From an uncultured Lachnospiraceae bacterium (lineage in GTDB: Bacteria; Bacillota; Clostridia; Lachnospirales; Lachnospiraceae), in NCBI GenBank assembly GCA_910588405.1, contig CAJUPT010000032.1, positions 1 through 36,514 of the forward strand: DNA of 36,514 nucleotides. Direction: 5' to 3'. A program made the translations under genes and the position numbers. The notes under the pieces were generated by a model, which did not search any database, was not told the DNA's origin, and saw only the letters and a program-made list of their open reading frames with translations. The stretch's first letter is position 1. The number at the start of each line of letters is the position of its first letter. Of the stretch, positions 15,930 through 24,629 are shown piece by piece.

Positions 15930-17780
15930 ATGAAACAAATGAAGCAAAAAATATTATTTATGATTGTTAGTGTGTTGCTGATCGCCGGGGTGGTTATCTG
16001 TGATAGGCCGTTGAACTGCGATTATATTTATCTGGCTGTTTTGATGGTGCTGCTGTCAGTGCTTCTTTACTATCTATTATTTTTGAACCGTGGGCGGATC
16101 AGCCGGGAGACGATTCTTACGGGGGTTATTCTTGCGGCGGCGGCCTTTTTTGTCAGCACACCCATGTTCAGGCCAGGAATATTCAAAGCCTCTGGCCTGA
16201 TGTCTTCGATGTCAGCAATCGAAGGCGTGAAGAATGCTTTGAAAAGCGGGCAGTTTCCAGCTTATGTTGATCCATATGCCCTGAATGGTTATGGTCGGTT
16301 CTGTGGACAGCTGCCGAACTTGTTTCTTTATCCGGCGGCGTTTCTACGACTGCTGGGCATCTCTTTGATAACCAGCTATAAATCCCTTTTGTTTGCCGTA
16401 AATTTGGGCACAGGGGTGATCGCCTATGTCTCGGCAAAAAGGCTGTTCGGACAGGCTGGAAAAGCCTCTCTGCTGTTTGCAATTCTTTATGTAACTGGAT
16501 TTTATCGTGTATCCCTTTTATGGAGCCGGTCTGATCTGGGGGAATTGCTGGGAATGATGTTTTTGCCCTTGGTTGTCGCCGGTTTATATGAGCTGTTGGC
16601 AGGAGACCGAAAAAAATGGTGGTATCTGGCTTTGGGATATGGCTGTTTGCTCCAATGCCATATCCCAACTCTTGTGATCACGGTTTTGTTTTCCCTATTT
16701 GTATGGGTTTGGTATATCGATGTCTTTTTCAAGGAAAAAAGATGGGTGGAGATGTTGAAAGCCCTTGGCTGTGCCTTGGTTTTTAATGCATGGTATCTGG
16801 TTCCGCTTATTACATATGCCAAGGCAGGCGTTAATGTGATGGGCCAGCATGTGGATTTTGCCGGTGGAGTTTTGTATGTGATGGATCTGTTCCTGCTTGA
16901 CTCCTATAAAGTCATAGAGGAGGTGCAGGCTGGTTATCTGGGTCTGTCCGTATTGCTCTGTGCATTTTTTGCCTTGGTGGGACTGACAATGGAGAAAAAG
17001 ATAAATGAACGGCAAAAATACCTTTCCATTTTGCTGGCGGCCGGTGTTGGCTTTGCCCTTTTGGCAACGCAGTTTGTGCCATGGCAGCTGTTTGAGCAGG
17101 CTGGATTGATCGAAGATCTGACCAGGCTGATCCGATATCCCAGATGTTTTCTCGGTATCGCGGTGACAGCGCTTTTGGCTGCCGGAACAGGATGGCTGTG
17201 GGAATCCTTCTATTTGAAAAAATATGCAATTTTTGCAGGGGGTGGGGTAGCCGTTCTGGCGGCATTGGTGGCCGTATTGAATCTGATAGATTGCCAGGTC
17301 GAGAATGTGAATTTAATATCGATGGATGAGCTGCCTGTGGCTGTCGAACAGACAGGATTACTCCAAGGGACAGATCAGGGAGATTTGTCCCCTTGGCCTA
17401 GAGTTTCCGACGAGGGAAAGGTGGCGGTGACGGACTACGGCCGAGAGGGAAAGCAGGCAGACCTTTATTTTTCCAGTGAGTCGGGAAACCAGTTTGTGGA
17501 GCTCCCAGTCTTCAATTATCCAGGCTATCGGGCCTTTGACCAGAACCGGGCAAGGCTTCCGATTGAAACGGGTACGAATAATCGGGTTCGGGTTTTGATT
17601 TCTTCTGCGGGCCAGGATCAGGCGATTCATTTGGAGTTCGCTGGGAAAAGGATATTCTGGGGTGGTTATCTGGCTACTCTGGCGGCAGCGCTGTGGACAC
17701 TTTGGGGCATTCTGAAAACACGCAGGCCGGTGGTTGGCGGCGGAGTTGCGGAACGAAAATCAGGGAAAGAGCAGGGATGA
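15930..17780 (+). CDS. GT-C-like polytopic protein, paralogue 1 (motif lost)
   Basis: This 616-residue protein belongs to a family of large membrane proteins resembling the PTPS-related/YfhO-like GT-C group. It is the first of three tandem paralogues. Shared segments include FPxYxxPYxLNGYG, LYELLAGDRKKWWYLALGY, FFKEKRW and a C-terminal outer domain with FNYPGYRAF and GTNNRVRV. It differs in two ways. The outer domain after the first span (about 120 residues in the others) is missing, so CDRPLNCDYIYLAV joins directly. The EADDLGYH-type loop is KASGLMSS, with Ser88, Gly89 and Ser93 where the others have Asp, Asp and His. It may therefore be a non-catalytic partner. Its stop overlaps the next start (ATGA). 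Confidence 0.7.
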   Translation: MKQMKQKILFMIVSVLLIAGVVICDRPLNCDYIYLAVLMVLLSVLLYYLLFLNRGRISRETILTGVILAAAAFFVSTPMFRPGIFKASGLMSSMSAIEGVKNALKSGQFPAYVDPYALNGYGRFCGQLPNLFLYPAAFLRLLGISLITSYKSLLFAVNLGTGVIAYVSAKRLFGQAGKASLLFAILYVTGFYRVSLLWSRSDLGELLGMMFLPLVVAGLYELLAGDRKKWWYLALGYGCLLQCHIPTLVITVLFSLFVWVWYIDVFFKEKRWVEMLKALGCALVFNAWYLVPLITYAKAGVNVMGQHVDFAGGVLYVMDLFLLDSYKVIEEVQAGYLGLSVLLCAFFALVGLTMEKKINERQKYLSILLAAGVGFALLATQFVPWQLFEQAGLIEDLTRLIRYPRCFLGIAVTALLAAGTGWLWESFYLKKYAIFAGGGVAVLAALVAVLNLIDCQVENVNLISMDELPVAVEQTGLLQGTDQGDLSPWPRVSDEGKVAVTDYGREGKQADLYFSSESGNQFVELPVFNYPGYRAFDQNRARLPIETGTNNRVRVLISSAGQDQAIHLEFAGKRIFWGGYLATLAAALWTLWGILKTRRPVVGGGVAERKSGKEQG

Positions 17781-19951
17781 AGAACAAGCTTTTATATATC
17801 ATTTTCAGTGTGCTGTTTGTTGGATGTATCGCATCGCACAATATTACAAATCACAAGATTCCTTGCGATGAGGAGCGGTGGGTGGTTTTGTCCGGGAAAA
17901 CGGTGAATGGCGCTCTGGCAGCCGATGAAGGGAATGAGGGAAGGATTCTAGAGACAAGGTATTATTCTCTGAACCAGGGCGATTATACGGTGACGATAAA
18001 ATTTTATTCGTCCGCCCCAGGAACAAGGCTGATTGTTGAAGCTGTTGACCGGCCGTATATGACAGTGGATTTACCGGCAAGCGAAGATGTGGAGGTATTG
18101 GAGATTCCAGTCAGTCTTGATCGGGACTATGTTGATTTCCGTATATATATTGAAAAGACGCAAGGCTCCTCGCTGGCGATATGGGAAATAGACATAGCCA
18201 GCGAGAAACCGGTCAATCAGGATTTTACTTATCTGGCGGTATTGGCGGCGCTGGTGCTGGTGAGCATCTATTATCTGATCTTTATTCGTCGGAGGCCAAT
18301 TTCGTCCGATACGTTTTTTTCAGTACTGGTGTTGGCTGCTGCTTGTATTTTAATCAGCGGACCCATGTTTCGCGTCGATTTGTACGAGGCGGATGATCTG
18401 GGATATCATATATACAAAATAGAAGGAATGAGGGATGCCATAAAGAACGGGCAGTTTCCGGTTTATTTTTATCCATATACATTTAACGGGTATGGATATA
18501 TCAATGTCCTTTATCCCAGCTTCTTCTTTTATCCGGCTGTTTTTCTGCGGATATTGGGCGTATCCTCGATCACCTGTTACAAGTCCTTTATGTTTGCCGT
18601 AAACCTGGGAACTGCCTGGATTGCGTACTGTTCAGCAAAACGACTGCTGGGCCGGAGTAGGTGGGCGCCGCTGTTATTTTCATTACTTTATTTGCTGGCA
18701 CCCTACAGGATCAATAACCTATGGGTTCGGGCAGCTGTAGGGGAGCTGTTGGCGACTATGTTTTTGCCATTTATTCTTTTGGGATTATATGAGCTATTGG
18801 TAGGAGATCGAAAAAAATGGTGGTATCTGGCAATAGGTTACAGCGGGCTGATTCAGAGCCATGTGCTGAGCTGCCTGATGATTTTGATTTTATCGGTTGT
18901 GATCGGCATTTTTTACGTGGATATCTTTTTCAAAGAAAAGCGGTGGATTGAACTGCTAAAGATCATTGGCTGTCTGTTGGTATTCAATGCATGGTATCTG
19001 ATTCCGTTCTTAGTTTATATCCAGCTTGACCTGAATTTGTCAAAGCTGCATATGGAATGGGATTTGCATGTCATGAATTTAGCTGAGGTATTTCAAAGCT
19101 ACAAGGCGGGAATTCCAGGGACATACGAATGGAGAAGCAACAGTCTGGGGCTGTCGGGGATGATCTGCCTGGCCTTGGGCGTGGCAGGAGTACTGGTGAA
19201 AAAAGAAAAAGATCAGAAACAAAAGTTTTTATCAGTTCTGCTGGTGTACGGCGTAGTGTTTACGGTACTGACAACGAACATGGTTCCATGGGAGTTGTTA
19301 AGGAGGGTATCAGTTATTGATTGGGTGTCGGAAACGATACAGTTTCCCTGGCGGTTTTTGACGATTTCCAATCTTTGTCTGCTCTCGGCAGGGGTGGGCT
19401 GGCTATATGAAAATGGGGTCTTAAAGCCATACCGTCTAGCAATCAGTGCCATTATGGTGCTGGCAGTGGTTTTCGCGATGTGGGATGTTACAAATCTGAC
19501 AGCCAGCAAGGGAATCGCCATTCCTCCTGACAGGCCGCAGGTCAAAACGCCGCCAGAATATATTTTGAAGGGATCGGATAATTCTGACTATAGAAATATT
19601 GTATATCTTTCCGACGAGGAAAAAGTGGAGGTTCAGGATTATACGCTTGAGGCATCCAAGGCTAAGGTGTGGCTGGTTTGCAAGGAGGAAGGGCAGTATA
19701 TAGAGGCGCCGATGTTCAATTATCCAGGATATAAGGCTTTTGGAAAGGACGGTACTCTGCTGCCTGTTGAAACGGGCAGCAATAACCGGGTTCGGGTGCG
19801 GCTGTCTCCTTCGGAGCAGGTGCAGGAAATTACGGTCCGGTTTGTGGGGGAGAATATTTTCCTGGTTGGTTATGGGGTGACATTGGTGGCAGTTATATGG
19901 GCCTTGTGTTATATCAATCGGGAAAAGCTGAGGCAGCGGATCAGGAAATGA
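17777..19951 (+). CDS. GT-C-like polytopic protein, paralogue 2
   Basis: This 724-residue protein has a first membrane span (residues 5-20) and an outer beta-rich domain (about 21-150; YYSLNQGDYTVTIKFYSSAP). About ten spans follow, then an outer C-terminal domain (about 600-700). The loop EADDLGYHIYKIEG carries Asp206, Asp207 and His211, in the place where GT-C sugar transferases keep their catalytic acid. A polyprenyl-linked sugar donor is inferred, and the acceptor is unknown. ATG 17777 overlaps the stop of paralogue 1 as ATGA, a sign of coupled translation. A longer open frame upstream overlaps paralogue 1 and has no ribosome site. Automatic annotation often calls such proteins hypothetical. 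Confidence 0.72.
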   Translation: MKNKLLYIIFSVLFVGCIASHNITNHKIPCDEERWVVLSGKTVNGALAADEGNEGRILETRYYSLNQGDYTVTIKFYSSAPGTRLIVEAVDRPYMTVDLPASEDVEVLEIPVSLDRDYVDFRIYIEKTQGSSLAIWEIDIASEKPVNQDFTYLAVLAALVLVSIYYLIFIRRRPISSDTFFSVLVLAAACILISGPMFRVDLYEADDLGYHIYKIEGMRDAIKNGQFPVYFYPYTFNGYGYINVLYPSFFFYPAVFLRILGVSSITCYKSFMFAVNLGTAWIAYCSAKRLLGRSRWAPLLFSLLYLLAPYRINNLWVRAAVGELLATMFLPFILLGLYELLVGDRKKWWYLAIGYSGLIQSHVLSCLMILILSVVIGIFYVDIFFKEKRWIELLKIIGCLLVFNAWYLIPFLVYIQLDLNLSKLHMEWDLHVMNLAEVFQSYKAGIPGTYEWRSNSLGLSGMICLALGVAGVLVKKEKDQKQKFLSVLLVYGVVFTVLTTNMVPWELLRRVSVIDWVSETIQFPWRFLTISNLCLLSAGVGWLYENGVLKPYRLAISAIMVLAVVFAMWDVTNLTASKGIAIPPDRPQVKTPPEYILKGSDNSDYRNIVYLSDEEKVEVQDYTLEASKAKVWLVCKEEGQYIEAPMFNYPGYKAFGKDGTLLPVETGSNNRVRVRLSPSEQVQEITVRFVGENIFLVGYGVTLVAVIWALCYINREKLRQRIRK

Positions 19952-20063
19952 TGTTTTTTTCATAGATTTTTGTTTTCGGAAGAAATATTTATATCAGGCT
20001 TTGCAGCGAGAGACGGTTTTGAGCCTATTTTGCCGGGGCGGAATTCGGAGGAACGGATACGCG

Positions 20064-22304
20064 ATGAAACAGAGGATTCTATTTATTTTAATCAGCGTCC
20101 TGTTTATATTCGGAATGCTTGGACATCATTTTTCAAATCGGACCTTTGTGTTTGGTCAAGACTACTGGACTGTTGATTTAGGAGAGCGGCAGGAGGATCG
20201 GTATGTGTCGGATGACGGACAGGAAGGGAGGATGCTGACTACAACATATTATTCGCTGAATAAAGGGGATTACATGGTAACGATCAATTATTCAGCTAGC
20301 GCGCCAGGGAGCAGCCTGGTGGTAGAAGCCTATGAACGGGATTTTGCGACGGCGGAGCTTCCGGTGAGCAGCGAGCTGACCAGGCTGCAGATTCCGATCA
20401 GCCTAGAGCGGGATTCCACGGATTTTCGTTTGCATGTGGAAAAAGCGGCGGCAGGAGCCGTAGCGGTGGAGGCGCTGCAGGTGGGAAGGGATCAGCCCTT
20501 AGACAATGATTACGCATATTTGGCTGTGATGATGACGCTGGGTGCGGCAGTCCTATATTATTTGCTGTTTTGCAATAAAGGGAAAATTGCACAGGAAACG
20601 GTTGTTGCCATAGTGGTACTGACGGCGGCAGCTTTTATGATCAGTGCCCCTTATCTCAGACCGAATGTATTTCGGGGAGATGACCTGTCCTATCATGCGT
20701 ATAAAATTGAGGGGATCAAGGACGGTTTGCTCCAAGGACAGTTTCCGGTGTATGTTTATCCTTATACACTGAAAGGCTATGGATACCTGCAGGCGCTGTA
20801 TCCCAGCTTACTGATCTATCCGGCGTCAATTCTGCGGATGTTTGGTGTCACGATAGAAGTTTGTTTTAAGTCCTTGATGTTTGCTATGAATCTGGGTACC
20901 GGATGGATGACATATGTGACCGCAAAAAAACTGTTTAGAAAACATAAATTTGCGCCGCTTCTGACAGCCCTGCTTTATATGGCCGGGCTGTATCGGGTAG
21001 GCTGCTCCATGTGGATTCGGTCTGCCTTCGGAGAAGTAGCTGCAATGATGTTTTTACCGTTGGTGATTTTGGGACTTTATGAGCTGTTGGCTGGCAACAG
21101 AAAAAAATGGTGGTATCTGGCCATCGCCTATAGCGCGTTGCTACAGTGTCATATGTTAAGCTGTATTATGGTCGCGCTGTTTTCTGTTGTAGTCAGTTTG
21201 TTTTATGTGGATGGATTTTTCAGAGAAAAGCGCTGGATTGAGCTGCTGAAAGTATTTGGCTGTGTGCTGGCATTTAATGCCTGGTATCTGGTTCCCTTTG
21301 TCCTTTATTATACGAAGGCTAATCTTGATCTGGACAGGGTGATGTATGACGGGGGATTGTGGAGGAGGAATATTCTGTATGTGACAGAGCTGTTTCAGAT
21401 TCATACCGGCGGGGGCCTGCAGACCAACAGTCTAGGTATGGCAGGACTGATCTGTATGGTTTTGGGTATGATCGGCATGCTGACCCAGAAAAATAAGGAC
21501 AGCCGGCAAATGTATTTGGCGGTACTTATGGCTTGCAGCATTATATTTGCGCTGCTGATCACAAATCTGGTTCCCTGGGAATTGTTAAAACAAAGTGATA
21601 TCATTGATAGGATGACGGAAATGATTCAGTTTCCATATCGTTTTCTTGTGATTGTTCATGTGTGCCTTGTATTTGCTGGGGTAGGATGGCTGTATGAGAG
21701 CAACTTGCTGAAAAAATATGTTCCGCAGATCAGTTGCATGTTGCTTTTGGCATCACTGATGACTATTCAGATTGTGTTAACAGCTTATTCCAGTGAGAGA
21801 GGGATGTATGCGCCGGGGACGCCGCTGGTGGCCGCTGTGAGAGAATATTTGATTAAAGGAACAGACCTTGGCGATCTGAACCGTCAGGTGTATGTCTCTG
21901 ACGAGACAAAGGTCCACATAATCGATTATACACTGGACGGCAATCAGGCGGAGGTCAGACTGCTTTGTCAGCAGGAGGGCCAGTATGTGGAGGCACCGAT
22001 CTTTAACTATCCCGGTTATGGCGCGTTTAATGAACAGGGACGGCGGCTGCCTGTTGCAGCCGGCAGCAATAACCGGGTCCGTGTCAATTTACCGACTTCG
22101 CCGGATGAACAGATGATTACCGTGAGGTTTGTAGGAAAGAAAATATTCTGGGTTGGCTATGGGATTACGCTGGCAGCGGTTTTTTGGGCCGTGGGTTATG
22201 TCAACCGAGAGAGGCTGCGGCGCTTTAGAAAGCCTGAGAGGAAACCTTCGGAAAATCCCTGTATCAAGCTTTCGCGCCGCGGCCACCGGAAACGCAAAGT
22301 GTAA
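20064..22304 (+). CDS. GT-C-like polytopic protein, paralogue 3
   Basis: This 746-residue protein is built like paralogue 2: one span, an outer domain (YYSLNKGDYMVTINYSASAP), many spans and a C-terminal outer domain (FNYPGYGAFNEQGRRLP). RGDDLSYHAYKIEG keeps Asp206, Asp207 and His211 at the same residue numbers. The C-terminal tail is basic (RRFRKPERKPSE and HRKRKV), as expected for a cytosolic end. GGAGG at 20047-20051 lies 12 bases before ATG 20064, so I chose this start over open frame further upstream. It is the last gene of the run and faces the amidase gene, with nine bases between the two stop codons and no terminator visible. Confidence 0.72.
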   Translation: MKQRILFILISVLFIFGMLGHHFSNRTFVFGQDYWTVDLGERQEDRYVSDDGQEGRMLTTTYYSLNKGDYMVTINYSASAPGSSLVVEAYERDFATAELPVSSELTRLQIPISLERDSTDFRLHVEKAAAGAVAVEALQVGRDQPLDNDYAYLAVMMTLGAAVLYYLLFCNKGKIAQETVVAIVVLTAAAFMISAPYLRPNVFRGDDLSYHAYKIEGIKDGLLQGQFPVYVYPYTLKGYGYLQALYPSLLIYPASILRMFGVTIEVCFKSLMFAMNLGTGWMTYVTAKKLFRKHKFAPLLTALLYMAGLYRVGCSMWIRSAFGEVAAMMFLPLVILGLYELLAGNRKKWWYLAIAYSALLQCHMLSCIMVALFSVVVSLFYVDGFFREKRWIELLKVFGCVLAFNAWYLVPFVLYYTKANLDLDRVMYDGGLWRRNILYVTELFQIHTGGGLQTNSLGMAGLICMVLGMIGMLTQKNKDSRQMYLAVLMACSIIFALLITNLVPWELLKQSDIIDRMTEMIQFPYRFLVIVHVCLVFAGVGWLYESNLLKKYVPQISCMLLLASLMTIQIVLTAYSSERGMYAPGTPLVAAVREYLIKGTDLGDLNRQVYVSDETKVHIIDYTLDGNQAEVRLLCQQEGQYVEAPIFNYPGYGAFNEQGRRLPVAAGSNNRVRVNLPTSPDEQMITVRFVGKKIFWVGYGITLAAVFWAVGYVNRERLRRFRKPERKPSENPCIKLSRRGHRKRKV

Positions 22305-22313
22305 AATACTGAT

Positions 22314-23072
22314 TCAGCTGGTAATGAACGTATCATAGCCGGCTCGTCGAAGCTGCTGCTCTAGGCTGACCGCGTTGTCCAGGTTGGTGAATGCACCGGC
22401 CTGAACCCGGTAGTAGCCGTCGCGGTAGGCTACAAAGGCCTGGAAGCCGTCGCTTTTCAGCCGGTTTGCCAGCCGGTTGGCATAATCGCTGTTTTTATAA
22501 GCTCCGACCTGAACCCGGTATAGCTTTTGGGGCTTTGGCGTCTCAATGCCCAGCGTGGCCAGGATGCCGTTGGCGATGGCCTGGGCGATTTGGTCTAATT
22601 TTGTGTCGAAAAGCTGGTTGTCGGAATTGTTATTCAAAAATCCTGCCTCGACAATGACTGCCGGCATAGTTGTCCGCTTGAGTACGGTTAGCTCGGGACG
22701 CTCGATTACGCCCCGGTTTCTGTAGCCTGTGGTCTCCAGCTCGTTGTTGATGTTTCGGGCTAACTGCGCCGCGACACCGCGGTCAGCGTAAACCAGCGTT
22801 TCGATTCCTGTGCCGGTGTTTGGCTTTTGTGCGGCATTTCGATGGATGGAGATAAACAGGTCAGCGCCCGCATTATTGCCTATCATGGCTTTTTCGTAGG
22901 GAGAGTGATAAATGTCAGTGGTTCTCGTATAGGAGACATCGATTCCATGATCGGACAGAATTTTTCCGATGTCCAGCGCCAGCCGCAATGTGTCGTTTTT
23001 TTCCAAACGTCCGTTGTATGCGGCTCCTGAGTCGCTGCCTCCATGTCCTGCATCAATTACGATTTTTACCAT
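22314..23072 (-). CDS. CwlC-like N-acetylmuramoyl-L-alanine amidase with SPOR repeats
   Basis: This 252-residue protein has an Amidase_3 domain (about 1-175) and a C-terminal SPOR region (about 182-252; LYRVQVGAYKNSDYANRLAN and YYRVQAGAFTNLDNAVSLEQ). Expected zinc ligands are His10 (DAGHGG), Glu24 and His77 (SIHRN), and the catalytic Glu is Glu142 (VEAGFLNN). It cuts the amide bond between MurNAc and the peptide stem. There is no signal peptide. The two SPOR motifs and small size match B. subtilis CwlC, which helps lyse the mother cell at the end of sporulation. A SigK-like promoter sits at the right place upstream. GGAG lies about ten bases before the ATG. Confidence 0.9.
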   Translation of the reverse strand: MVKIVIDAGHGGSDSGAAYNGRLEKNDTLRLALDIGKILSDHGIDVSYTRTTDIYHSPYEKAMIGNNAGADLFISIHRNAAQKPNTGTGIETLVYADRGVAAQLARNINNELETTGYRNRGVIERPELTVLKRTTMPAVIVEAGFLNNNSDNQLFDTKLDQIAQAIANGILATLGIETPKPQKLYRVQVGAYKNSDYANRLANRLKSDGFQAFVAYRDGYYRVQAGAFTNLDNAVSLEQQLRRAGYDTFITS

Positions 23073-23104
23073 AGGTTTTTTGCTCCGTGAAAGTACATTT
23101 GTAT

Positions 23105-23133
23105 CAGGGTATGCAGTGCGGAAAGGTTTTGTG
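23105..23133 (-). promoter_or_regulatory. SigK-like promoter of the amidase
   Basis: On the reverse strand CACA (23133-23130) is followed after 16 bases by CATACCCTG (23113-23105). The mother-cell SigK consensus is mACm, 16-17 bases, CATAnnnTa; only the last position differs. Transcription would start about 26 bases before the ATG, leaving room for the GGAG site. Confidence 0.5.
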
Positions 23134-23247
23134 TCTGGTTTGTAAGAGTGGATATGGTTGTAAACGGGTTTTCAGATAATATTGTGAGAAATATTTTTGG
23201 GTATGAATGGTGCGGTACACCAGACAACACATTGGAAAGGAATGCAT

Positions 23248-23301
23248 ATGATACTCACAGGTATATTTACTCCCGCGGGCAGTGAGCTAAATGACCACTG
23301 A
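23248..23301 (+). CDS. possible 17-aa leader peptide
   Basis: GGAAAGG precedes ATG 23248 at good spacing. The frame reads MILTGIFTPAGSELNDH and stops inside a perfect hairpin, GACCTG/CAGGTC (23300-23316). It lies in the leader of the dipeptidase gene. It could be a small attenuator-like unit or chance. Confidence 0.25.
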   Translation: MILTGIFTPAGSELNDH

Positions 23302-23316
23302 CCTGGCTGTCAGGTC
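23300..23316 (+). promoter_or_regulatory. perfect 6-bp hairpin in dipeptidase leader
   Basis: GACCTG, loop GCTGT and CAGGTC, located 39 bases before the dipeptidase ATG and overlapping the stop codon of the possible leader peptide. No T-run follows. Confidence 0.35.
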
Positions 23317-23354
23317 TATCGATTATAAACAGATCATGATTAGGAGAAAAGCAG

Positions 23355-24545
23355 ATGGAATATGTAAAAGCAGCAGATATGCACTGTGATACGATTTCGA
23401 TGATTCAGTATAGAAGAGGCAGAGGTGAGCGGATAGGATTGCGTGAAAATGATATGTATATAGACCTGGGAAAGCTTAAGAGGGGCGGGTATGTGCTGCA
23501 GACCTTTGCCATTTTTACGGATTTGGAGGAAAAGGACCCATTAGAGACAGCTTTGGAGCAGGCAGATATTTTTTATCGGGAGATGGAAGCCAGTCAGGAT
23601 CTGATTCGGCCGGTGACTAGGATGGCCCAGGTGGATCGGAATATGGACGATGGGAAGCTGTCGGCTCTTCTGTCCCTGGAAGGCGGTGACGCCTGCCGGG
23701 GAAACCTCAGCGTTCTGAGGGATTTCTACCGGCTGGGTGTCCGCATGGTGACTCTGACCTGGAACAATGAAAATGAGCTGGCTTATCCCCAGACGCCCCG
23801 GTGCAGGAAGAAGCGTTCCGGAATCGGAAAGGCCCATTCCGTTATCCGGGATGCTTTGCAGAGAGGCTTTTCTGCTGATTCGGGAGGCAGAAGCGCAGGT
23901 TCGGGAGATTCGTCCGTTAGTTTGGGAAGCTTGTCCGCAGATCCGGAAAGCGCAGCGGCAGGACAGCGGAAAAAAGGGCTTAAGGAGGCAGGATTTGCCT
24001 TTCTGGAGGAGATGGAGCGGTTGGGCATGATCATCGACGTATCTCACCTGTCGGATGACGGGTTCTATGACGTGCTGGAGCATACCAGCCGTCCTTTCGT
24101 CGCCAGCCATTCCAATGCCAGGGCACTGGCCGCTCACCCCCGGAATCTGACTGATTCCATGTTAAAAAGTCTGGCGGACAGAGGCGGCGTGGCAGGGGTG
24201 AATTTTTATAACCGGTTTTTGTCGGTTCCTTGTGGAAGGAGGAGCGGTTTGCCGGCAGCGGGAGATTTTGCCGGTCAGGATACTTATCCGGAGACGACCA
24301 CGAATGAGGCGATTATCTGCCAGATCAGACATATGACTGACATAGCCGGCATGGACAGCGTGGGACTGGGAACGGATTTTGACGGTTTTGAATGCCCGAT
24401 GGAAATGGAAAATTGCTCTATGCTGCAAAAATTGGCGGAGGATATGGAGCGGGCAGGGTTTACAAACGGGGAAATAGAAGGTATATTTTATAAGAATGTG
24501 GTACGGGTGTACCGGGAGATTCTGGACGGCGGTACAGCAGACTGA
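23355..24545 (+). CDS. membrane-dipeptidase family peptidase (M19)
   Basis: This 396-residue cytosolic zinc peptidase belongs to the renal dipeptidase family. Metal ligands are visible: His10 and Asp12 (DMHCDT), the bridging Glu109 (SLEGGDA), His231 (IDVSHLSD) and His252 (ASHSNA). The substrate-side Asp lies in LGTDFDGF (about residue 358). Such enzymes cut dipeptides, including those with D-residues. An insertion of about 60 residues (about 148-207), rich in Ser, Gly and Ala, sits between the LTWNNENELAY segment and the helix before His231, where relatives have a short loop. No signal peptide is seen. TAGGAGAAAAGCAG before the ATG gives a clear start. Confidence 0.92.
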   Translation: MEYVKAADMHCDTISMIQYRRGRGERIGLRENDMYIDLGKLKRGGYVLQTFAIFTDLEEKDPLETALEQADIFYREMEASQDLIRPVTRMAQVDRNMDDGKLSALLSLEGGDACRGNLSVLRDFYRLGVRMVTLTWNNENELAYPQTPRCRKKRSGIGKAHSVIRDALQRGFSADSGGRSAGSGDSSVSLGSLSADPESAAAGQRKKGLKEAGFAFLEEMERLGMIIDVSHLSDDGFYDVLEHTSRPFVASHSNARALAAHPRNLTDSMLKSLADRGGVAGVNFYNRFLSVPCGRRSGLPAAGDFAGQDTYPETTTNEAIICQIRHMTDIAGMDSVGLGTDFDGFECPMEMENCSMLQKLAEDMERAGFTNGEIEGIFYKNVVRVYREILDGGTAD

Positions 24546-24568
24546 CTGCTTTCTGATAAAAAATATGT

Positions 24569-24612
24569 TGCGAAAGCATACCGGAGTAATGATATGCCGG
24601 CGTGCTTTCGCA
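24569..24612. repeat. imperfect inverted repeat between dipeptidase and thioesterase genes
   Basis: TGCGAAAGCA and TGCTTTCGCA form ten perfect pairs. Inside them CCGG pairs with CCGG after a 2x2 mismatch, around a 12-base loop. No T-run follows, so read-through is likely. The structure ends three bases before the GGAG ribosome site of the next gene and could affect its translation. Confidence 0.6.
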
Positions 24613-24629
24613 GGCGGAGTGAGAGAAAC

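Noticed and set aside
17693..17776. Longer N-terminus for paralogue 2
   Set aside because: It lies inside paralogue 1 in another frame. ATG 17777 forms the usual ATGA overlap and starts with the signal-anchor text shared with paralogue 3.
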